A stretch of DNA of 64,000 bases from positions 682,001 to 746,000 of the forward strand of contig NZ_BMVE01000001.1 in NCBI RefSeq assembly GCF_014650555.1, given 5' to 3'. Origin of the DNA: Streptomyces goshikiensis. Lineage in GTDB: Bacteria > Actinomycetota > Actinomycetes > Streptomycetales > Streptomycetaceae. The notes beneath the pieces are model-generated. The model was given only the letters and a program-made list of their open reading frames with translations. It did not search any database and was not told the origin of the DNA. Made by a program: the position numbers and the translations under genes. Numbering within the stretch: position 1 is the first letter of the stretch; each line of letters begins with the position of its first letter. Below, one piece after another: positions 28,324 to 36,355 of the stretch.

Positions 28324-28755
28324 ACGGTGTCCTTCCAGCAGCGTCCGCAGTGACCGCGCGGGCGCAATAGTGCCCCTCGACACTGGCCTCCGTGGTGATG
28401 CGGTCACTGGAGGCGCGGGCCCGTGGGCAACTCCTCTGCGAGGAGCCGCGCGTGAAACTCGGGCGGCATACGGCGGTCGGGTCTGGAGTTGTGGGTGCTG
28501 CTCGCACCCACGAGGGGTGCGGGTGGTGCAAGTGCTACAGGTGTGCCGTATGCGGGGCCTGACGGAAAACAGACTCTGCCGGACCCCGACGCCGCAAGGC
28601 AATTCTGAGTTGCGTGGGAAAGGTCACACCTGCTGTGACGACGCTGTTTTGAGCAAAGGGCTGTGCAGCGACGCGCCGCCCGGCTAGGCTCTCGGGCCTT
28701 TGCCGGGCGGCGCCAACTCGCCTTCCCGCTATGGGGGATTTGACCCTTTCGAGGG
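28324..28755 (-). promoter_or_regulatory. Long leader/promoter region of the transglycosylase gene
   Basis: A 432-base gap without a supported gene. It contains, reading towards the gene on the minus strand, the 12-bp hairpin at 28673-28713 just after the PhoH stop, an inverted repeat GTCACA-N5-TGTGAC at 28623-28639, and a hairpin GTGGGTGC-TGCTC-GCACCCAC at 28491-28511. The length and structure suggest an untranslated leader with post-transcriptional control. I could not match it to a known riboswitch. Confidence 0.45.
28673..28713 (-). terminator. Hairpin between the PhoH gene and the transglycosylase leader
   Basis: A perfect 12-bp repeat (arms 28673-28684 and 28702-28713) with a 17-base interior that itself has an AGGC/GCCT stem. 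It starts 43 bases after the PhoH stop and probably ends that transcript; it could also be part of the downstream leader. Confidence 0.6.
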
Positions 28756-30072
28756 TTACAGGCTTTCGAGCATCTCGGTGACGAGCGCGGCGATCGGCGA
28801 CCGCTCGGAACGCGTCAGCGTGATGTGCGCGAAGAGCGGATGCCCCTTCAGCTTCTCGACCACGGCGACGACTCCGTCGTAGCGGCCGACCCGCAGGTTG
28901 TCCCGCTGGGCGACGTCATGGGTGAGAACCACCCGCGAATTCGCGCCGATTCTGGACAGAACGGTCAGAAGGACGTTCCGCTCCAGCGACTGCGCCTCGT
29001 CCACGATCACGAACGCGTCGTGCAGCGACCGGCCCCGGATGTGCGTGAGCGGCAGGACCTCCAGCATCCCCCGGTTCAGCACCTCCTCGATGACCTCGCG
29101 CCCGGCCACGGCCGAGAGGGTGTCGAAGACCGCCTGCGCCCAGGGGCTCATCTTCTCGGACGCGTCACCGGGCAGGTAGCCGAGGTCCTGGCCGCCCACC
29201 GCGTACAGCGGCCGGAAGACCATCACCTTCTGGTGCTGCCGCCGCTCCAGCACGGCCTCCAGGCCCGCGCACAGCGCCAGCGCCGACTTCCCGGTGCCGG
29301 CCCGGCCGCCCATGGAGAGGATGCCGATCTCCGGATCGAGCAGCAGGTCGAGCGCGATGCGCTGCTCGGCGCTGCGCCCGTGGAGCCCGAAGGCCTCGCG
29401 GTCGCCGCGCACGAGCTTCACGTTGCCGTCCGCCGTGACCCGGCCCAGGGCCTTGCCGCGCTCGGACTGGAGGACCAGACCGGTGTGCACGGGAAGTTCC
29501 GCCGCCTCCGGGACGTAGAGGCGCTCCTCGGAGTAGAGGAGGTCCACCTGCTCCCCGGAGAGGCTGAGCTCGCTCATGCCGGTCCAGCCGGCGTCGGTGA
29601 TCGCGAGCTCCGCCCGGTACTCCTCGGCGAGCAGCCCGACCGAGGAGGCCTTGATGCGCAGCGGGAGATCCTTCGAGACGACCGTGACGTCGTAGCCCTC
29701 GGCCTGGAGGTTGCGGGCGACGGCGAGGATCCGCGAGTCGTTGTCCCCCAACCGGAAGCCGGCCGGCAGGACACCGGGGTCGGAGTGGTTGAGCTCGACG
29801 CGCAGGGTTCCGCCCAGATCGCCCAGTGGGATGGGGGCGTCGAGGCGACCGTAGCGAACCCGGAAGTCGTCGAGCAGGCGCAGGGCCTGGCGGGCGAAGT
29901 AGCCGAGTTCGGGATGGTGCCTCTTTGCCTCCAGCTCGGTGATCACCACGATCGGGAGCACGACCTCGTGCTCGTCGAAGCGCGAGATCGCGTTGGGGTC
30001 TGCCAGCAGGACGCTGGTGTCGAGGACGTAGGTCCGCCTGTCGGGCAGGCGGCGCTTTGTGCTGGTCACCAC
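28756..30072 (-). CDS. phoH: PIN-PhoH fusion ATPase/RNase
   Basis: A 438-residue protein. The N-terminal PIN nuclease domain (about 12-150) shows its acidic residues in [35 protein letters not shown] and [10 protein letters not shown]. The C-terminal PhoH ATPase/helicase domain (about 240-438) has Walker [11 protein letters not shown] and Walker B FVIVDEAQ. In mycobacteria the equivalent PhoH2 protein unwinds and cuts RNA. I choose the GTG at 30072 so that the protein begins MVTSTKRR; the next GTG codon is also possible, and upstream codons look non-coding. Confidence 0.92.
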   Translation of the reverse strand: MVTSTKRRLPDRRTYVLDTSVLLADPNAISRFDEHEVVLPIVVITELEAKRHHPELGYFARQALRLLDDFRVRYGRLDAPIPLGDLGGTLRVELNHSDPGVLPAGFRLGDNDSRILAVARNLQAEGYDVTVVSKDLPLRIKASSVGLLAEEYRAELAITDAGWTGMSELSLSGEQVDLLYSEERLYVPEAAELPVHTGLVLQSERGKALGRVTADGNVKLVRGDREAFGLHGRSAEQRIALDLLLDPEIGILSMGGRAGTGKSALALCAGLEAVLERRQHQKVMVFRPLYAVGGQDLGYLPGDASEKMSPWAQAVFDTLSAVAGREVIEEVLNRGMLEVLPLTHIRGRSLHDAFVIVDEAQSLERNVLLTVLSRIGANSRVVLTHDVAQRDNLRVGRYDGVVAVVEKLKGHPLFAHITLTRSERSPIAALVTEMLESL

Positions 30073-30420
30073 GGAAGGACGTACCCCCTCGGAAGAGGTC
30101 GGGCCATGAAGACCGGACCGGTCATCGGCACCCATGCCAGGGCCGACTTCCGGCCCTCCCACTCCGTCCGTGCGAACCGCACGTGCGTCCTGGTGCAAAG
30201 GGCCTCCCGGGCGGACGACCCCATGCCGTCCGCTGAGACTCGACACCCGTGGATCGGGCGTCGACCTGAAAGGGATATTCCCCGAACGCGCCCGGCCATG
30301 CCATGGCATATGACGGACGCTCGGTGAATCGCTGGTGAAGGCTTTGCGCGGAGGACGGAGAGGGGCCCGAGGGGCTCCCGAGGTGACGCCCCGGTGTTCC
30401 CGAGGGGGCATCAGGTGATG
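30073..30420. other. Intergenic region upstream of the PhoH gene
   Basis: About 350 bases with no credible gene on either strand. GAGGGGG about 13 bases upstream is the likely PhoH ribosome site. The perfect 12-bp palindrome ATGCCATGGCAT at 30298-30309 and the AT-rich GGGATATTCCCC nearby (30272-30283) mark the probable promoter area. Nothing else is recognised. Confidence 0.4.
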
Positions 30421-30452
30421 GCCGGATCCCGGGGGCGGGCCCGGGATCCGGC
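30421..30452 (-). terminator. Intrinsic terminator after uppS-like gene
   Basis: A perfect 13-bp stem (GCCGGATCCCGGG with its complement, 6-base loop) four bases beyond the stop at 30457. Confidence 0.85.
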
Positions 30453-30456
30453 GGGG

Positions 30457-31218
30457 TCAGGACCCGTACCGCCGGTGGCGCGCCGCGTAGTCGCGCAGCG
30501 CGCGCAGGAAGTCGACCTTACGGAAGGCCGGCCAGAAGACCTCGCAGAAGTAGTACTCCGAATGCGCGCTCTGCCACAGCATGAACCCGGACAGGCGCTG
30601 CTCGCCGCTGGTGCGGATCACGAGGTCCGGGTCGGGCTGGCCGCGCGTGTAGAGGTGCTCCGCGATGTGGTCGATGTCGAGGATCTCGGCGAGCTCCTCG
30701 AAGGAGGTGCCCTTCTCGGCGTGCTCCAGCAGGAGCGAGCGGACCGCGTCGGCGATCTCCTGGCGGCCGCCGTAGCCGACCGCGACGTTGACGAGTATCC
30801 CGTCGACGTCGTGGGTGGCCTGCTCGGCCTCCTTCAGCACGGACTGCGTGCGCTCGGGCAGGATGTCGAGGTTGCCGACGTGGTGGACGCGCCAGCGGCC
30901 GTCCGCGGCGAGGCCCCGCACGGTGTTCTCGATGATGTTGAGCAGCGGTCGGAGCTCGACCTCCGGGCGGTCCAGGTTGTCCGTGGACAGCATCCACAGG
31001 GTGACGACCTCGACGTCCGTCTCGGTGCACCAGCCGAGCATCTCGGAGATCTTGTCGGCCCCCGCCTGGTGGCCCTGTTCCGTCGTACCGCCGGACGCCT
31101 TCGCCCAGCGCCTGTTCCCGTCCAGGATGACGCCGATGTGCTTGGGCGCCGCGTCATGGTCGATGCGGCCCTCCACCCGGCGTGCATAGAGCCTGTACAC
31201 CAGGTCGCGCAGCTTCAC
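30457..31218 (-). CDS. uppS: Isoprenyl transferase (cis-prenyl diphosphate synthase)
   Basis: A 253-residue cis-prenyltransferase that adds isopentenyl diphosphate units to make undecaprenyl or shorter polyprenyl diphosphate, the carrier for peptidoglycan. The catalytic Asp is in GVILDGNRRWA, followed by GHQAGADKISEML, the STDNLDRPEVEL substrate segment, and the C-terminal signature PDLVIRTSGEQRLSGFMLWQSAHSE. Streptomyces carry two or more such genes, so the exact chain length made by this one is unknown. It is divergent from the aldo/keto reductase gene. Confidence 0.93.
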   Translation of the reverse strand: MKLRDLVYRLYARRVEGRIDHDAAPKHIGVILDGNRRWAKASGGTTEQGHQAGADKISEMLGWCTETDVEVVTLWMLSTDNLDRPEVELRPLLNIIENTVRGLAADGRWRVHHVGNLDILPERTQSVLKEAEQATHDVDGILVNVAVGYGGRQEIADAVRSLLLEHAEKGTSFEELAEILDIDHIAEHLYTRGQPDPDLVIRTSGEQRLSGFMLWQSAHSEYYFCEVFWPAFRKVDFLRALRDYAARHRRYGS

Positions 31219-31345
31219 GATCTTCGAGCCCCTCCGTGCAATGCCCCCGTGCGGATTGCGGTCTCCCCCGAGGCGGCCACATTACTGCTCGGCGGGATCG
31301 GGTACCCAACCCGGTGTGTCACAAGTCCGTGATAGGGAGGACATC

Positions 31346-32383
31346 GTGACTGATAACAATCCCTATCGGGCAGAGCCCTCGCGCTACGACTCCATGGAGT
31401 ACCGGCGCACCGGCCGCAGCGGCCTCAAGCTCCCCGCCGTCTCCCTCGGCCTCTGGCACAACTTCGGCGACGACAAGGCGCTGGAGTCCCAGCGGGCGAT
31501 CCTGCGCCGGGCCTTCGACCTCGGCGTCACCCACTTCGACCTGGCCAACAACTACGGGCCGCCCCCCGGCTCCGCCGAGCTGAACTTCGGCAAGATCTTC
31601 GCGCAGGACTTCGCGTCCCACCGCGACGAGCTGATCATCTCCACCAAGGCCGGCTACGAGATGCACGCCGGCCCGTATGGCGAGTGGGGCAGCCGGAAGT
31701 ACCTGATGAGCTCGCTCGACGCCTCGCTGAAGCGCATGGGCGTGGACTACGTCGACATCTTCTACTCGCACCGCTTCGATCCGGACACCCCGCTGGAGGA
31801 GACCATGGGCGCCCTCGCGTCCGCGGTCCAGCAGGGCAAGGCGCTGTACGTCGGCGTCTCCTCCTACAGCGCGGAGCAGACGGCCGAGGCGGCCGGGATC
31901 CTGCGCGAGATGGGTGTGCGCCCGCTGATCCACCAGCCCTCGTACTCCATGATCAACCGCTGGACGGAGGAGGACGGGCTGCTGGACACCCTGGAGGAGA
32001 ACGGCATGGGCTGCATCTCCTTCGCGCCGCTCGCGCAGGGGCTGCTGACGGGCAAGTACCTGAAGGGCATCCCGGAGGGTTCGCGGGCCACCCAGGGCAA
32101 GTCCCTGGACCCGGATCTGCTGTCGGAGGACGTGCTGCGGCGGCTGCGCGGGCTGAACGACATCGCGACCCGTCGCGGGCAGTCGCTGGCGCAGCTGGCG
32201 CTGAGCTGGGTGCTGCGCGACGAGCGGATGACGTCGGCTCTGATCGGCGCTTCGAGCGTGTCCCAGCTGGAGGAAAACCTGGCGGCTCTGGCCGGCGCGC
32301 CCCTCTCGGAGGAGGAGCTGAAGGAGATCGACTCCTTCGCCGTCTCCACCCCCGGCACCAACATCTGGGCCCAGCGCGGCTGA
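31346..32383 (+). CDS. Aldo/keto reductase, YghZ (L-glyceraldehyde 3-phosphate reductase) type
   Basis: A 345-residue NADPH-dependent reductase. The catalytic tetrad is visible in THFDLANNYGPPPGSAE (Asp, Tyr), ISTKAGY (Lys) and DIFYSHRFDP (His), and the C-terminal GASSVSQLEENLAAL binds cofactor phosphate. The GPPPGSAE, MHAGPYGEWGSRKYL and TSALIGASS segments match the YghZ/Gpr group, which reduces methylglyoxal and L-glyceraldehyde 3-phosphate. The GTG start has GGGAGG five bases upstream. A terminator follows at 32421. Confidence 0.93.
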   Translation: MTDNNPYRAEPSRYDSMEYRRTGRSGLKLPAVSLGLWHNFGDDKALESQRAILRRAFDLGVTHFDLANNYGPPPGSAELNFGKIFAQDFASHRDELIISTKAGYEMHAGPYGEWGSRKYLMSSLDASLKRMGVDYVDIFYSHRFDPDTPLEETMGALASAVQQGKALYVGVSSYSAEQTAEAAGILREMGVRPLIHQPSYSMINRWTEEDGLLDTLEENGMGCISFAPLAQGLLTGKYLKGIPEGSRATQGKSLDPDLLSEDVLRRLRGLNDIATRRGQSLAQLALSWVLRDERMTSALIGASSVSQLEENLAALAGAPLSEEELKEIDSFAVSTPGTNIWAQRG

Positions 32384-32420
32384 CCTGCGCTTTTGGCCCG
32401 AGGGCGGGGAAAAAATAAAA

Positions 32421-32456
32421 CGGGCCGGTCCGTGGGGGGGGATACGGACCGGCCCG
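32421..32456 (+). terminator. Intrinsic terminator after the aldo/keto reductase gene
   Basis: A perfect 13-bp stem (CGGGCCGGTCCGT with its complement) with a G-rich 10-base loop, preceded by an unusual A-run (AAAAAATAAAA, 32409-32419), so it may serve both strands. Confidence 0.85.
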
Positions 32457-32515
32457 AGGGGGGGGTTCCACCATAACCCTTCGTAAAGCGTGATGCGTGC
32501 ATTGGCGCAAGATGA

Positions 32516-33235
32516 TTACGCTCCGAATCCGCCCAGCAGCACTCCGGTGAGGGCTCCGGCCGCCATGAAGGGCCCGAACGGGAACGCCGTACGGCGCCCC
32601 GCACGGCCTCCCAGCAGGAGTCCGAGGCCGTAGAGGGCCCCGTAGGCGAAGCCGAGGAAGGCCCCGAGGGCCCATACCCCCCACCCGTACCACCCAAGAG
32701 CGACCCCCAGGGCGAGCGCCAGCTTGACGTCTCCGAAGCCGATGCCGGCCGGGTTGATCAGGAACAGCAGGAGGTACGCGCCCGCCAGCGCGGCCCCGCC
32801 CAGCAGCGCGAGCCGCCACGACCCGGCGGCGCGGGGCGCCAGGGCCGCCGCCCCCAGCAGCGCGGCGGCCAGTGCGGCCAGCGGCAGGGTGAGTACGTCG
32901 GGCAGCCGGTGCACCGCGAGGTCGACGAGGCCGAGCAGGACGAGCCCGGGCGCGAGCCCCACGTACACGCCCACCTCGGGCCGCGCCCCGCCGGCCGCCG
33001 CCAGCGCCCCGCAGACGAGGGCGCACACGGCGGCGACCCCGGGGGCGGACGCCCCGTACGGCGCGCCGTGGCAGCGGGCGGGGCCGAGCCAGCGCGGGAC
33101 CGGGTGCCCCGCGGGGCAGTGGGCCCGCCAGGGCTCGCCCGGGGCCACCGACAGCCGGTACGCCGCGCGGGGCAGCAGCAGCCCGCCGGCCGCGCCGTAC
33201 GCGGCGGCGAGAAGGGTGATCACGACCACGCTCAT
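32516..33235 (-). CDS. A24-family prepilin peptidase (CpaA/TadV type)
   Basis: A 239-residue polytopic membrane protein with about seven helices. The two catalytic Asp are in LLGLVDLAVHRLPD (about residue 108) and GFGDVKLALALG (about 170, the GxGD motif). The N-terminal methyltransferase domain of PilD is absent, as in Tad-type enzymes. It should cut the leader of Flp-type prepilins such as the one encoded at 49253. The ATG at 33235 gives MSVVVITLLAAAYG; longer versions lack a ribosome site. It is divergent from the DUF192 gene. Confidence 0.88.
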   Translation of the reverse strand: MSVVVITLLAAAYGAAGGLLLPRAAYRLSVAPGEPWRAHCPAGHPVPRWLGPARCHGAPYGASAPGVAAVCALVCGALAAAGGARPEVGVYVGLAPGLVLLGLVDLAVHRLPDVLTLPLAALAAALLGAAALAPRAAGSWRLALLGGAALAGAYLLLFLINPAGIGFGDVKLALALGVALGWYGWGVWALGAFLGFAYGALYGLGLLLGGRAGRRTAFPFGPFMAAGALTGVLLGGFGA

Positions 33236-33440
33236 CCGCCGACGGTAGGCCCCGCCGCCGCCCCGGGCATGGGCCCGGGGACCCAACCACGGGGCCGGAG
33301 CCCCGCCGAGCGCCGGTCGCCGCGGCGGCGACGGCGGCGACGGCTGCGGCTGCGGCTGCGGCGACAGGGCCTAGGCTGACCGGCGAGCGGCGACCGGCGA
33401 GCGCGGGCCCCGGGCTGCGGGGCCGAGGGGGGCGGACGGC
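33236..33440. other. Divergent intergenic region, prepilin peptidase / DUF192
   Basis: About 205 bases with a simple-sequence tract of CGGCGA and CGGCTG hexamers at 33321-33364. I see no clear promoter boxes. Confidence 0.3.
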
Positions 33441-33824
33441 ATGCACGGACACCCGTACCGGCGGTGGCGCGACGGCGCGGCCGCGCTGCGCGTCGGCGAC
33501 GCCCCCGCGACGGTCCCCGTCGAGATCGCCGCCTCCTACCGCGCCCGCACCCGCGGCCTCCTCGGCCGCGACGGCATCGACGGGGCGCTGCTGCTCACCC
33601 CGGCGGCGAGCGTGCACACCTTCCGGATGCGGTTCGCCATCGACGTGGCCTACCTCGACCGCGGTCTGCGCGTCATCGCCCTGACCACGATGCCCCCCGG
33701 CCGGCTCGGCCTGCCCCGCCCGCGCTCCCGGCACGTCCTGGAGGCCGAGGCGGGGGCCATGGCCGGCTGGGGCCTGCGGGTCGGAACCGCGCTCGCGGTG
33801 GAGCCCGCGGCGGACACCCCCTAG
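33441..33824 (+). CDS. DUF192 family protein
   Basis: A 127-residue small beta-rich protein. The DUF192 core is clear: SYRARTRGLLGRDGIDGALLL, HTFRMRFAIDVAYLDR and LEAEAGAMAGWGLRVGT. Function is unknown, although in actinobacteria members often sit beside tad/flp pilus genes, and here the divergent neighbour is a prepilin peptidase. There is no signal peptide. GGGGGCGGACGG precedes the ATG. Confidence 0.85.
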   Translation: MHGHPYRRWRDGAAALRVGDAPATVPVEIAASYRARTRGLLGRDGIDGALLLTPAASVHTFRMRFAIDVAYLDRGLRVIALTTMPPGRLGLPRPRSRHVLEAEAGAMAGWGLRVGTALAVEPAADTP

Positions 33825-33884
33825 GTCCCGCGCCCGGCCCGGCGGTAGGTTGGGGCGGTTGGGCTGGGGTGTCAGGGGAGCGGC

Positions 33885-34505
33885 ATGACGGAGAACGCGC
33901 GGATCAAGGCGCTGGAGCAGATCATGCCGGCGACGCATGGCGCTGACGAGGACATCGACTGGCGGGCCGCCGAGGCGGCCTGGGCCACCCGGTTCCCGGC
34001 CGATTTCGTCGCCTTCATGGGCCGTTTCGGGGCCGGTTCCATCAACGGCGAGGCCAGCATCCTGCTGCCGCTGCCGAAGCCCGGACTCCAGTGGGATCCG
34101 GCCGAGATGGCCGAGGAGACCGCGAACGCCCGGCACGCCTGGGAGGCGGAGGGCGGGCGCGCCGCCTTCGACGTGGACCCGGAGTCGATCATCGCCTGGG
34201 GCGTCACCGGCGGCTCGGACATCCTGTGCTGGCTGACCACGGACCCCGATCCGGACCGCTGGCCGGTCCTGGTCTGCGGGCGGCACTCGGCCGACACGTT
34301 CGCCGTGTATCCGTACGGGATGGCCGAATTCCTCTACCGGCTGTGCTCCGACGAGTTCGACGTGAGCCCCGTCAGCATCACCTTCTGGGACGGCGGCCAC
34401 CTCAGCTTCGTGCACTGGCGCAAGGCCCAGCGGCGCTGGCAGGAGGGCCGCAACCCGGAGACGGGCGAGCCCGACCCGTACGCCGGCGAGTTCGCCGACC
34501 AGTAG
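33885..34505 (+). CDS. SMI1/KNR4 family protein
   Basis: A 206-residue SMI1/KNR4 (SUKH) protein: IDWRAAEAAWATRFPADFVAFMGRFGAGSINGEASIL is the defining N-terminal segment, followed by IIAWGVTGGSDILCWLTT and FLYRLCSDEFDV. SUKH proteins are often immunity proteins of toxin systems, but no toxin gene is next to it, so it may be a stand-alone housekeeping member. It lies 60 bases after the DUF192 gene on the same strand. Confidence 0.85.
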   Translation: MTENARIKALEQIMPATHGADEDIDWRAAEAAWATRFPADFVAFMGRFGAGSINGEASILLPLPKPGLQWDPAEMAEETANARHAWEAEGGRAAFDVDPESIIAWGVTGGSDILCWLTTDPDPDRWPVLVCGRHSADTFAVYPYGMAEFLYRLCSDEFDVSPVSITFWDGGHLSFVHWRKAQRRWQEGRNPETGEPDPYAGEFADQ

Positions 34506-34506
34506 C

Positions 34507-35082
34507 TCAGGGCGCGGTGGCCTCCCAGGCCGCCTCGATCATCCGGAAGACCTCGTCCACCGTGGCCCCGGGATCGTCCGCCCGGCAGGCCAGCGCGTAG
34601 GCGTCGATGGCGAACCGCGCGGTCGCCCGGCAGGCCGTCGTACTCCGGGACAGGTGCGGATCGGCGGCCAGCGCCGCCGCCAGCGCCTGCGCGTGACGCA
34701 GGCCCATCGACTCCTCGTACTCCCGCAGGGCGGGCGATCCCTCGATCATGCGCCGGACGGGGGCACTGCCCTCCGCCGTGCAGTGCCGCACCAGGGCCCG
34801 GACCTCGCGGTGCAGCGCCGCGATGAGCGGCTCGTGCGCGGGCCGGCCGGTCACCGCCCGGGTGAGGCGCTCCTCGAAGTCCTGGTCCCGCTCGAACACC
34901 AGGGCCTCCTTCGAGGCGAAGTGGGCGAAGACGGTGGTGACGGCCACATCGGCCTCGGCCGCCACCTCACGGATGCCCACGGCGTCGTACCCGCGCTCCA
35001 GGAAGAGGCTCAGCGCGGTGTCAGCGATCTTCTGACGGGTCGCGGCCTTCTTGCGTTCGCGGCGTCCGGACGGCTCGATCAT
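34507..35082 (-). CDS. TetR-family repressor
   Basis: A 191-residue TetR protein. The DNA-binding domain reads KKAATRQKIADTALSLFLERGYDAVGIREVAAEADVAVTTVFAHFASKEALVF. The C-terminal ligand domain is helical and variable. It is divergent from the oxidoreductase gene at 35153, and two matching 13-bp palindromes lie between them, so this repressor probably controls both genes. Confidence 0.92.
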   Translation of the reverse strand: MIEPSGRRERKKAATRQKIADTALSLFLERGYDAVGIREVAAEADVAVTTVFAHFASKEALVFERDQDFEERLTRAVTGRPAHEPLIAALHREVRALVRHCTAEGSAPVRRMIEGSPALREYEESMGLRHAQALAAALAADPHLSRSTTACRATARFAIDAYALACRADDPGATVDEVFRMIEAAWEATAP

Positions 35083-35107
35083 ACGCTGACGCTACCAGGT
35101 ATGAATC

Positions 35108-35137
35108 CACAACCGTTGTGAAATCCTAACGGTTAGG
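35108..35137. promoter_or_regulatory. Paired TetR operator palindromes
   Basis: CACAACCGTTGTG (35108-35120) and CCTAACGGTTAGG (35125-35137) are both perfect odd palindromes of the form xxxAACxGTTxxx, with centres 17 bases apart. They sit between the divergent TetR and oxidoreductase genes and probably bind two TetR dimers. Confidence 0.7.
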
Positions 35138-35152
35138 GCTACCTTCGACCGC

Positions 35153-36046
35153 ATGAGGAAAATCAGCTTCGCCGAGTTCGGCGGTCCCGAGGTCCTGCAC
35201 CTGGTCGAAGCCGAGGAGCCCCACGCGGGCCCCGGCCGGATACGCATCGCCGTACGGGCGGCGGGCGTCAACCCCGTGGACTGGAGGATCCGGGAGGGCC
35301 AGGTCCTGGGAGCCCATCCGGTCGAGCTGCCCGCCGGGGTCGGCCTGGACGCCGCCGGGGTGGTGGACGAGGTCGGCGAGGGCGTCGAGGGGGTCGAGGT
35401 CGGCGACCGCGTGTTCGGCGAAGGCGCCGACACGTACGCCGAATTCGCCGTGCTGACGGCCTGGGCCCGGATGCCCGAGGGGCTCACCTTCGAGGAGGCG
35501 GCCGGGTACCCGTCGGTGGTGGAGACCGCGCTGCGCGTCATCCGCGAGGTCGGCGTGCGGCCCGGGCAGACGCTGCTGGTCAGCGGCGCGTCCGGCGGCG
35601 TCGGGTCGGCGGTGCTGCAGATCGCCCGCGCGCGCGGCATCGCGGTGATCGGCACGGCCGGGGCCGCGAACCAGGACTACCTGCGCGGCCTGGGCGCCCT
35701 CGCCACGACCTACGGCGAGGGCTGGGCCGAACGGGTGCGGGGCCTGGGCCGGGTCGACGCGGCCCTCGACCTGGCCGGCTCGGGCGTGATCCGCGAACTC
35801 GTCGAGCTGACCGGGGACCCGCGCAAGGTCGTCTCCATCGCCGACCTCGGCGCGCCGCGGCTGGGCGTCCGGTTCTCCGGCGTGGCCGGAAGCGTGCCGG
35901 AGGCGCTCGCCGAGGCCGTCGGCCTCATCTCCCGGGGCAGGCTCCACATCCCGGTCGAGAAGTCGTACGCGCTCGGCGAGGCGGCGGCGGCGCACACCGA
36001 CAGCCGCGCCGGCCACACCCGGGGGCGCCGGGTCCTGGTCGTCTGA
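35153..36046 (+). CDS. Medium-chain (quinone-oxidoreductase-like) NADP-dependent oxidoreductase
   Basis: A 297-residue MDR enzyme without the structural or catalytic zinc ligands of alcohol dehydrogenases. The N-terminal GroES-like domain includes AAGVNPVDWRIREG and GVGLDAAGVVDEVGEGV; the cofactor domain includes LLVSGASGGVGSAVLQIARARG. It is slightly shorter than usual (about 310-340). The GTT-palindrome pair and divergent TetR suggest induction by a toxic carbonyl or quinone. The ATG at 35153 lacks a strong ribosome site. Confidence 0.9.
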   Translation: MRKISFAEFGGPEVLHLVEAEEPHAGPGRIRIAVRAAGVNPVDWRIREGQVLGAHPVELPAGVGLDAAGVVDEVGEGVEGVEVGDRVFGEGADTYAEFAVLTAWARMPEGLTFEEAAGYPSVVETALRVIREVGVRPGQTLLVSGASGGVGSAVLQIARARGIAVIGTAGAANQDYLRGLGALATTYGEGWAERVRGLGRVDAALDLAGSGVIRELVELTGDPRKVVSIADLGAPRLGVRFSGVAGSVPEALAEAVGLISRGRLHIPVEKSYALGEAAAAHTDSRAGHTRGRRVLVV

Positions 36047-36355
36047 GCGGCGCCCCGCCCGCCATCCCGCCCGCCGCCCGCCATCCCGCCCGCCGCCCGC
36101 CGTCCCGCGCGCCCTCCCGCACCGAAAACGGGCCTTTCGGCATGTCTACGCGCGTGGGAATTGTGGATCACATATCGGAAAACACCAGCCGGAAATCCCC
36201 CACTTGGAGCATTGACCACAAGTACCGCCCCAATGACATCAACTGCCCCGCCGTCAGGAGAGAATTCCGGCCAACGGGCCACGGAGGAACACCCCCGGCC
36301 CGGAGCAACTCACCAGCAGTAACGGGACTCGAAAGAAATTCAGGGGAACCCACCC
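36047..36355. other. Intergenic region upstream of the solute-binding lipoprotein gene
   Basis: The first part holds about three 19-base tandem units (36061-36117) of the type GCCATCCCGCCCGCCGCCC. The second part (36140-36350) is markedly less GC-rich and is the likely promoter area of the solute-binding protein gene; AGGGGAA lies just ahead of its GTG. No gene is supported. Confidence 0.4.
36061..36117. repeat. 19-bp tandem repeat, about three copies
   Basis: Two exact copies (36061-36079 and 36080-36098) and one diverged copy (36099-36117) directly after the oxidoreductase stop. Probably replication slippage in non-coding DNA. Confidence 0.8.

Noticed and set aside
28324..28755. c-di-AMP (ydaO-yuaA) riboswitch upstream of the transglycosylase gene
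   Set aside because: The context fits, but I do not see the conserved riboswitch sequence blocks on the minus strand, so I only call a structured leader.
33885..34505. SMI1/KNR4 protein as immunity gene of a polymorphic toxin
   Set aside because: No toxin, WXG100, RHS or secretion gene lies near it, so there is no support for an immunity role.
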